The position numbers and the translations under genes were made by a program. The notes beneath the pieces are model-generated. The model had not been told where the DNA came from. It worked only from the letters and a program-made list of their open reading frames with translations, and made no database searches. From Clostridia bacterium (GTDB lineage: Bacteria; Bacillota; Clostridia; Christensenellales; Borkfalkiaceae), in NCBI GenBank assembly GCA_017508485.1, contig JAFVYV010000010.1:41067-105066 (forward strand): a stretch of DNA of 64,000 nt, written 5' to 3'. How positions within the stretch are numbered: position 1 is the first letter of the stretch; each line of letters starts with the position of its first letter. Of the stretch, positions 58,950 through 64,000 are shown one piece after another.

Positions 58950-59651
58950 ATGAAAAAAATACTTGCTTTCGGTTTAACAATTGCGTTAGCTATAAGTGCG
59001 TTAGCAATGTCTGGTTGTTCTTTTCTAAGCGGTCTTTTAGGCGGTAATAAAAGTGATTTTGCTAAGGCCGTTGACGGTTTAACTAACTTTACTTTAGAAA
59101 CTACTTCTACAGATTATGATTATGGTTACCTTTGTTATAGATTTACTGAAGACAAAATGGAACTAACAACTTATGTTGCAGATGAATCTGTTCCTCCTAC
59201 TCGTTACCCTCAAATTGGTACTAAATGGTGGGATGCTACTGATACTACTGATTACGTTTTACTTGAAAAAAGTATTAACACTAACAACGAAGTTCTTGTT
59301 AAACATAAAACAAAGGCTGAATACGTAAGTGGTAAAAAAGATTCTCTTGATTTCATTTTTGGTTGCTTAGTTCAAAAAGAAGAACAATTAGAATTTATTC
59401 AAAGTGAAGACCCATCTGAAAATTCTTACTATCAAAATAAAGAAGGTCAAAGCATTGTCTTTGAATATCAAACTACACAAGGATTAATGACAATGTCTTT
59501 CTTTGATATTAAAATTGAATATAAAGATGGCGCAATTGTTTTTGCTAACTATTCTATTTTAACTGTTGATCCTAATTTAACTTATACTATGGAATTAACA
59601 CTTAATAACGTTGGTACAACTGAAATTACTTTACCAGCATACGAAAGATAA
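58950..59651 (+). CDS. Lipoprotein of unknown function
   Basis: This 233-residue lipoprotein has a signal peptide and lipobox (LAMSGC, Cys about residue 23) followed by a Gly/Ser linker (SFLSGLLGGNKS) and a single exported domain. It is rich in Thr, Asp and Tyr and likely beta-structured (FTLETTSTDYDYGYLCYRF, about 47-65). I do not recognise the family. It is monocistronic with a strong promoter, which suggests abundant expression at the surface. Confidence 0.72.
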   Translation: MKKILAFGLTIALAISALAMSGCSFLSGLLGGNKSDFAKAVDGLTNFTLETTSTDYDYGYLCYRFTEDKMELTTYVADESVPPTRYPQIGTKWWDATDTTDYVLLEKSINTNNEVLVKHKTKAEYVSGKKDSLDFIFGCLVQKEEQLEFIQSEDPSENSYYQNKEGQSIVFEYQTTQGLMTMSFFDIKIEYKDGAIVFANYSILTVDPNLTYTMELTLNNVGTTEITLPAYER

Positions 59652-59670
59652 ATTTTAAAAGCAAAACAAA

Positions 59671-59692
59671 AGCCGTGGAAAATTCCACGGCT
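59671..59692 (+). terminator. Terminator after the 233-residue lipoprotein gene
   Basis: AGCCGTGGAA and TTCCACGGCT form a perfect 10-bp stem with a 2-base loop, followed by TTTTTT. It lies 19 bases past the stop codon. Confidence 0.92.
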
Positions 59693-59765
59693 TTTTTATT
59701 TGGTTATTATAATCCAAGTTTTTTAACCCACTCTTGTAAAATACCTTTATTTTTTTGTTTTAATA

Positions 59766-60977
59766 ATGTATAATAAGCGTATGGGAAATTATAAAGAACT
59801 TTCAAAAAAAATAGAAAACTTAATAGAAAATGATAAACTAAATGGCCTAGAGCCTAAGTTTTATTGCGCTAATGAAAAAGCTATAAGAAGAAAAGCTAAT
59901 GAGCACGATGATGCTAACGTTTGGCGCACGGCTTTTATTAGAGATGTTGATAAAATTTTGCATTGTCCGTATTACAACCGTTATGCAGATAAAACGCAAG
60001 TTTTTTCTCTTTATAAAAACGACGATATTACAAGAAGGGCTTTACACGTTCAACTTGTGTCAAGAACGGCAAGAACTATTGGTAAAGCGCTAAACCTTAA
60101 CCTTGATTTAATTGAAGCAATTTCTTTAGGGCACGATATCGGCCACACCCCTTTTGGTCATACTGGCGAAAAGTTTTTAGATGAACTTTACTGTGAACAC
60201 ACTAATAGGCATTTTAACCACAATATTCATTCGGTTAGAGTGTTAGACAAAATTTTTCCACTTAACCTTTCACTTCAAACTTTAGACGGTATTGCCTCAC
60301 ATAACGGCGAACTTGAACTTGAAGAATATAGACCGACTGCCCTATCTAACTTTGATGAGTTTGATAAAAACATTGAAAGCACTTACGTTGACCCTAAAAA
60401 CGTGTTAAAAATGGTTCCTTCTACCCTAGAAGGTGCAGTTATGCGAATTTCAGATATAATTGCCTATCTTGGAAAAGACAGGCACGATGCCGAAAAAAGC
60501 CGAGTTTTAGATAGTCTTGCTTTTGAAGACAACGGTATTGGCATTATAAATGCTGAAATTGTAAATAACCTTATAGTTAACATTATTGAAAATAGTTATA
60601 ATAAGCCTTACATTAAAATGGATAAAGAGTGTTTTGATGCGCTAAATATTGCAAAAAGAGATAACTATGCAGTTATTTATTTTGATAAAACGCATAATGA
60701 AAGTAATGCTATAATTAAAACAATGATGGAAGAACTTTATGATAAACTGTTTGCCGACCTAAAAAACGGTAACACTTCTTCCCCTATCTATAAACATCAT
60801 ATTGAGTATATAGATAAGCCTTACTATAAGCGCGACCTTCCTTATATGGAAACGGAAAAAAATCAAATAGTGGTTGATTATATTGCTTCTATGACGGATG
60901 ATTATTTTATTGAACTATATAAGTACTTGTTCCCAAAAAGTAAGTTAGAACTAAAGTATAAAGGCTATTTTGAATAA
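59766..60977 (+). CDS. dgt: Deoxyguanosinetriphosphate triphosphohydrolase-like protein (HD domain)
   Basis: This 403-residue HD-domain protein belongs to the dGTPase family, which removes triphosphate from deoxynucleotides. It has RDVDKILHCPYYNRYADKTQ near 53-72, the paired metal ligands in SLGHDIGHTPFGHTGEKFLD (about 120-139), and HNIHSVRVLD further on. The first ATG (59766) is upstream of a second ATG at 59781. TATAAT lies six bases before that second ATG, and no ribosome site is clear before either, so the message may be leaderless from 59781. Confidence 0.88.
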   Translation: MYNKRMGNYKELSKKIENLIENDKLNGLEPKFYCANEKAIRRKANEHDDANVWRTAFIRDVDKILHCPYYNRYADKTQVFSLYKNDDITRRALHVQLVSRTARTIGKALNLNLDLIEAISLGHDIGHTPFGHTGEKFLDELYCEHTNRHFNHNIHSVRVLDKIFPLNLSLQTLDGIASHNGELELEEYRPTALSNFDEFDKNIESTYVDPKNVLKMVPSTLEGAVMRISDIIAYLGKDRHDAEKSRVLDSLAFEDNGIGIINAEIVNNLIVNIIENSYNKPYIKMDKECFDALNIAKRDNYAVIYFDKTHNESNAIIKTMMEELYDKLFADLKNGNTSSPIYKHHIEYIDKPYYKRDLPYMETEKNQIVVDYIASMTDDYFIELYKYLFPKSKLELKYKGYFE

Positions 60978-61007
60978 AAAGGCGTTAAAGCAACGGTTTC
61001 TCATTAT

Positions 61008-61136
61008 ATGAAGTCAGCGCAAGTTACCCGCTATTTTCACGGCAACACGTGGTTTATTAACTACGACGGACTTGAAAAAGTTATCCTGCGTCACCTAAAA
61101 GCCGTCAAAAAAAGAAAGAAAAGAAAATACAACTAA
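61008..61136 (+). CDS. Small basic ORF in-frame downstream of the dGTPase gene; possible remnant
   Basis: This 42-residue frame starts MKSAQVTRYFHGNTWF and ends in a basic KKRKKRKYN tail. It is open in the same frame as the dGTPase gene, beginning right after its stop codon, and uses more GC-rich codons (CGC, CTG, ACG) than its left neighbour. There is no ribosome site. I do not recognise it. It could be the end of a lost gene at the border of the acquired transporter segment. Confidence 0.4.
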   Translation: MKSAQVTRYFHGNTWFINYDGLEKVILRHLKAVKKRKKRKYN

Positions 61137-61144
61137 ATATAGAC

Positions 61145-61172
61145 AAAGGGCGAACCATCTGTTTCGCCCTTT
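61145..61172. terminator. Terminator between the small ORF and the iron ABC operon
   Basis: AAAGGGCGAA and TTCGCCCTTT form a perfect 10-bp stem with an 8-base loop. Both strands have only short T runs after it. It lies at the convergent junction and ends the ABC transporter operon. Confidence 0.75.
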
Positions 61173-61190
61173 TGAATTATTTATTTACTC

Positions 61191-61967
61191 CTAATCCTTA
61201 AAAGATATTTCCTTATATGGAAGTTCTACGCTATAACAAATATCTTCACCATACACAGTTTTTAACGCTTCAATATTTATAATATCTTCAGCTTGTCCTT
61301 GCGCCAAAATTTTTCCGTGTCTTAGTAAAAATACATTGCTACTTAAATATAGCGCGTGATTAGGGTTATGGGATGATAAAATAAAAGTTTTCCCTTGTTC
61401 TCTTGCTATTTTCTTAATAATAGCCAAAACTGCGTGTTGATTTTTTATATCCAGCGCGGAAGTCGGCTCGTCTAAAACAACCAAATCGGTGTCTTGTACG
61501 ATTGCCCCACAAATAGAAACGATTTGTCTTTCGCCACCGCTTATTTCACCCAACTTCTTATCCAGTAAATGCGTAATCCCAAACTGTTTAGCATAATCCA
61601 AAACCCTCTTTTTATCTTCTTCCTTAGGAGATTGATAAAAATTCATTTTATTAACCGTGCCAAACAATAAGTAATCTAATACAGGAAAATCGTCAACAGC
61701 ATTAGAATGTTGTGAAACGTACGCCATTTTCTTTGCCCGTTCTTTTATAGAAAGTCCTTTCAAATTTTTACCATCTATAAAAACTTCGCCTTGATAGTTT
61801 TCCAATAACCCTGCAATCGTTTTTATAAGCGTCGTCTTTCCCGAACCATTTAAACCTATTAAAACATTGACTGTGCCTTTTTCGCAAGAAAAATTTAATT
61901 TATCTAAAACAAGTTTCCCCTTTTTTTGATACTTAAAAGAAAGTTCTTTAACGTCAATCATTTTCAC
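61191..61967 (-). CDS. Iron/cofactor ABC transporter ATP-binding protein (FecE/FepC family)
   Basis: This 258-residue ATPase has Walker A GLNGSGKTTLIKTIAG (about 38-53), the Q-loop near AYVSQHSN, signature GEISGGERQIVSICGA (about 138-153) and Walker B LVVLDEPTSALD. It powers uptake of ferric siderophore, haem or cobalamin-like complexes with the permease and binding protein next door. It overlaps the permease gene by 14 bases. The segment has more GC-rich codons than the rest of the window. Confidence 0.93.
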   Translation of the reverse strand: MKMIDVKELSFKYQKKGKLVLDKLNFSCEKGTVNVLIGLNGSGKTTLIKTIAGLLENYQGEVFIDGKNLKGLSIKERAKKMAYVSQHSNAVDDFPVLDYLLFGTVNKMNFYQSPKEEDKKRVLDYAKQFGITHLLDKKLGEISGGERQIVSICGAIVQDTDLVVLDEPTSALDIKNQHAVLAIIKKIAREQGKTFILSSHNPNHALYLSSNVFLLRHGKILAQGQAEDIINIEALKTVYGEDICYSVELPYKEISFKD

Positions 61968-62970
61968 GAATCGTATCCCTCCTTACAAAAAGCAATACAA
62001 CGAAAATAATCGTACCGAAGAAACCTGTTACCGCAGATAAAGGAATTTCCGCCGCCGTAAATACACGAGAAAGAATATCGGCAATCACCATAAACGTAGC
62101 ACCGAAAAGCATACACATAGGAATCGTTTTCTTCGTATCTCTACCAAGCATCAATCTAACGATATGCGGAACAACTAATCCTATCCAACTAATCGTTCCC
62201 GCAAAAGCAACCGAACTTGCCGTAAGCAATGTTGCAACGATAATAATTAACGTTCTATACGCCCTATAATTTATTCCCCTCGTTTGTGCTTCTTCTCTTC
62301 CAAGCGCAACAATATTGACACGATAACTTATCGCAAGAATAACTATCGAACAAATGGTTACAATAGGCAATAATACGTACACGTCGTCCATTACCGAATG
62401 TTCAAACGAGCCCATAAGCCAAAACGTAATACTTGCAAGCGTTGTTTCTGCATCAGCAAGGTATTTAACAAACGATAACACCGCACCCATACATCCACCG
62501 ACAATAATACCCGAAAGCGTTAATACCATCGATGATTTATTTTGAAAAGCTTTGGCAACAAACATCGTAGCAAGAACCGTCAAAACACCAAAACCGAAAG
62601 CGAAGAAACTTACAAAAACCGAAGATACACCAAGCACGATTGCAAGCGCAGCACCAACGCCGGCACCCGAAGATACACCAAGCAAATCGGGCGAAACCAA
62701 CTTGTTTTGAAACGTTTCTTGATATAAAAGCCCCGAAACGCTTAAAGCAAGTCCTGTAAGTGCTGCAATAATCGTTCTCGGTAAACGTAAATTTACCACG
62801 ATACTGCGTTCCATTTCATATCCGTTTTGGCTAAATAACATTTTGAAAAAATTGCCGATAGAAATATCGTATCTTCCTACTATTAAAGCCAAAATGAAAA
62901 CAACCACAAAGGTAAGGCTAACGAGCGTAAAAAATACGCCCGTCATCCAATTTTTCTTTTGATTAAGCAA
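61954..62970 (-). CDS. Iron/cofactor ABC transporter permease (FecCD family)
   Basis: This 338-residue permease has nine to ten membrane helices and FecCD motifs including RLPRTIIAALTGLALSVSGL (about 63-82), PDLLGVSSGAGVGAALAIVL (about 94-113) and TISWIGLVVPHIVRLMLGRD (about 259-278, the ATPase contact). It forms the translocation channel as a dimer. It overlaps genes on both sides, typical for such an operon. Confidence 0.93.
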   Translation of the reverse strand: MLNQKKNWMTGVFFTLVSLTFVVVFILALIVGRYDISIGNFFKMLFSQNGYEMERSIVVNLRLPRTIIAALTGLALSVSGLLYQETFQNKLVSPDLLGVSSGAGVGAALAIVLGVSSVFVSFFAFGFGVLTVLATMFVAKAFQNKSSMVLTLSGIIVGGCMGAVLSFVKYLADAETTLASITFWLMGSFEHSVMDDVYVLLPIVTICSIVILAISYRVNIVALGREEAQTRGINYRAYRTLIIIVATLLTASSVAFAGTISWIGLVVPHIVRLMLGRDTKKTIPMCMLFGATFMVIADILSRVFTAAEIPLSAVTGFFGTIIFVVLLFVRRDTIREND

Positions 62971-64000
62971 GTAAGTTTCCCTCCCTACTCAAACCATTAA
63001 GCATATTTTGCGCTTCCGTATCCATAAGTTCCACTCCAAAGAATTCCTTACTCAAATCTTGAATTTGCCTTTTAACGTCGTAGTTAAAATAATTCGGATA
63101 GAGTTTATTTGCTTGATCACAAAGGAACACGGGAGAGAATACTCCCAATTGCTCAAACATTGTAAGACCGATAGGGATATTAAAAACTTGTCCGTTTTTA
63201 ACAGCATCAAGATTTTTATAAGGTTCTTCTTGTAATGCGTTCATTAAGGTTTTTTGATAAATACCACCCACTACGAACACGTCGGGATTTTGCTCGCAAA
63301 TTTCTTCCGCTGATGGTCCATTGGATTCAAATTGGTCGTTTAAGGGTTTCATACCAAGGACTTTATATGCATACTCCGTAAACGAGCCAACCGTATCCGT
63401 ATATCCTACGCCTTTATTCTTGTCGCCACGCACGTAGTAAACCGTTCTCTGTTCATCGTCGTGCTTTGCAAGTTCCGATTGAATGCCTGAAATCGCGTTT
63501 TGCATATGCGCCTTCCAAGAATCTACCTTTTGCGCTACTTCTTCACTATCCCAAATCTGCTTTACTAAATCCGCAAAGAAATATACGTATCCGCTAAAAT
63601 CAGGATTGCCATATAAACTTACATTCAACGCTTTAATGCCGTGTTCTTTTAACCCGTCCGTTATGTATTTCTCGGGAGAAAACACAATATCTACTCCACG
63701 CGCAACATAAGTTTCATAACTTTCTTGATATGCCAAACTATACCTTTCATTTGCTTTTGCATCAAAAACAGTCGACCATTCATTTTCAAGCAACGAGTAA
63801 TAAACTCCGTCTATACTATCCGCCACCCCAAAAGCAATTAAAAGGTCATAAGTCGTTCTTGACGCGCAAGCAACCTTTTTAGGGTTCTTTTTAACGGTAA
63901 CTTGTTCGCCAAGCATATCCATTACAGTTACCATTTCGTCGTCGTTGTTTGTATTTCCACAACCCACAATAGAAATTGCCATTGTGAAACATAAAACAAC
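62963..64000 (-). CDS. Iron/cofactor ABC transporter substrate-binding lipoprotein, N-terminus cut by the window end
   Basis: This binding protein of at least 345 residues has a type III periplasmic-binding fold. Its frame stays open to the window edge (codons V V L C F T precede the first internal Met at 63982), and the visible end of the signal contains the lipobox ISIVGCGN. The body includes VTVMDMLGEQVTVKKNPKKV near the mature N-terminus and NPDVFVVGGIY. It captures a ferric siderophore or related complex for the permease downstream. The true start lies beyond the window. Confidence 0.9.
   Translation of the reverse strand, partial: VVLCFTMAISIVGCGNTNNDDEMVTVMDMLGEQVTVKKNPKKVACASRTTYDLLIAFGVADSIDGVYYSLLENEWSTVFDAKANERYSLAYQESYETYVARGVDIVFSPEKYITDGLKEHGIKALNVSLYGNPDFSGYVYFFADLVKQIWDSEEVAQKVDSWKAHMQNAISGIQSELAKHDDEQRTVYYVRGDKNKGVGYTDTVGSFTEYAYKVLGMKPLNDQFESNGPSAEEICEQNPDVFVVGGIYQKTLMNALQEEPYKNLDAVKNGQVFNIPIGLTMFEQLGVFSPVFLCDQANKLYPNYFNYDVKRQIQDLSKEFFGVELMDTEAQNMLNGLSREGNLLA

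Noticed and set aside
59766..61136. Stop-codon readthrough fusion of the dGTPase to the small downstream ORF
   Set aside because: The frames match, but the dGTPase ends naturally for its family and chance frame agreement is one in three, so I report the ORF separately only.
1..64000. CRISPR arrays, tRNA or rRNA genes, intact transposases
   Set aside because: I found no direct-repeat array, no tRNA-like cloverleaf and no transposase motif; the 42-residue ORF at 61008 is too short to call a mobile-element remnant.

Overview
The window is a dense, AT-rich stretch of a Gram-positive, low-GC anaerobe, most likely a member of the Clostridia and plausibly an uncultured gut lineage. This rests on the gene content and its order: AddAB instead of RecBCD, Mini-RNase III next to rlmB and a SigH-type sigma factor, a T-box ahead of thrS, ytxC next to thrS, a MinDE/MreB/Maf cluster, a CwlD-like amidase, a SpoVB-like flippase, and a trimeric [FeFe] hydrogenase. 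Several of these genes belong to sporulation-associated families, but the window alone does not show that the organism sporulates. I see no rRNA, tRNA, CRISPR array, intact insertion sequence or replication origin. No gene-free stretch exceeds 300 bases; the longest (about 270 bases) is the thrS T-box leader.

Layout. 1-7.4 kb (minus strand): partial trmL, a nitrilase-like protein without the catalytic triad, a dihydrouridine synthase, a flippase, minE-minD, mreB, maf and an exopolyphosphatase. 7.5-8.3 kb: two half-size TauE/SafE transporters. 8.4-12.8 kb (plus): a 1064-residue envelope lipoprotein with a C-terminal membrane anchor, and murG. 12.8-14.1 kb: a 70-residue gene divergent from a WYL regulator, with a palindrome between them. 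14.2-20.2 kb (minus): frameshifted gpsA, recR, ybaB, dnaX, sigH, rlmB, mrnC and an amidase. 20.3-28.4 kb (minus): one ten-gene hydrogenase operon. It holds the catalytic NADH-linked subunits (NuoE-like, NuoF-like, HydA) and, between them, an apparent sensory hydrogenase with two GHKL ATPases, two DRTGG proteins and a PHP phosphoesterase. 28.5-35.2 kb: nrdR, a DUF1294 protein, clpX-clpP-tig, rqcH and an RluA-type pseudouridine synthase. 35.2-46.3 kb: a secreted membrane-anchored protein, an MntP/YtaF-like protein, addAB and a lipoprotein. 46.3-52.6 kb: alkD, a polysaccharide flippase, a CapD-type dehydratase and thrS with its T-box. 52.6-61 kb: ytxC, a frameshifted P-type Ca2+-ATPase, a phosphoribosyltransferase, a CofE-like ligase, an SDR, a lipoprotein and a dGTPase. 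61-64 kb: a FecBCD-type iron/cofactor ABC importer of visibly different base composition, cut by the window end.

Functionally the window covers cell division and shape (Min, MreB, MurG), DNA processing (DnaX, RecR, AddAB, AlkD, NrdR), protein quality control (Tig, ClpXP, RqcH), RNA modification, and hydrogen metabolism. The most interesting system is the regulatory module inside the hydrogenase operon. Its hydrogenase homologue keeps the H-cluster cysteines, but its first motif has Ala where catalytic enzymes usually have the proton-relay Cys, as in sensory hydrogenases.

Two genes (gpsA and the Ca2+-ATPase) each look one base short in a homopolymer, which suggests either assembly error or real slippage or mutation. 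A recurring TGTGN extension upstream of the -10 box and several starts placed 6-7 bases after a -10 box (possible leaderless messages) are the most notable regulatory patterns.
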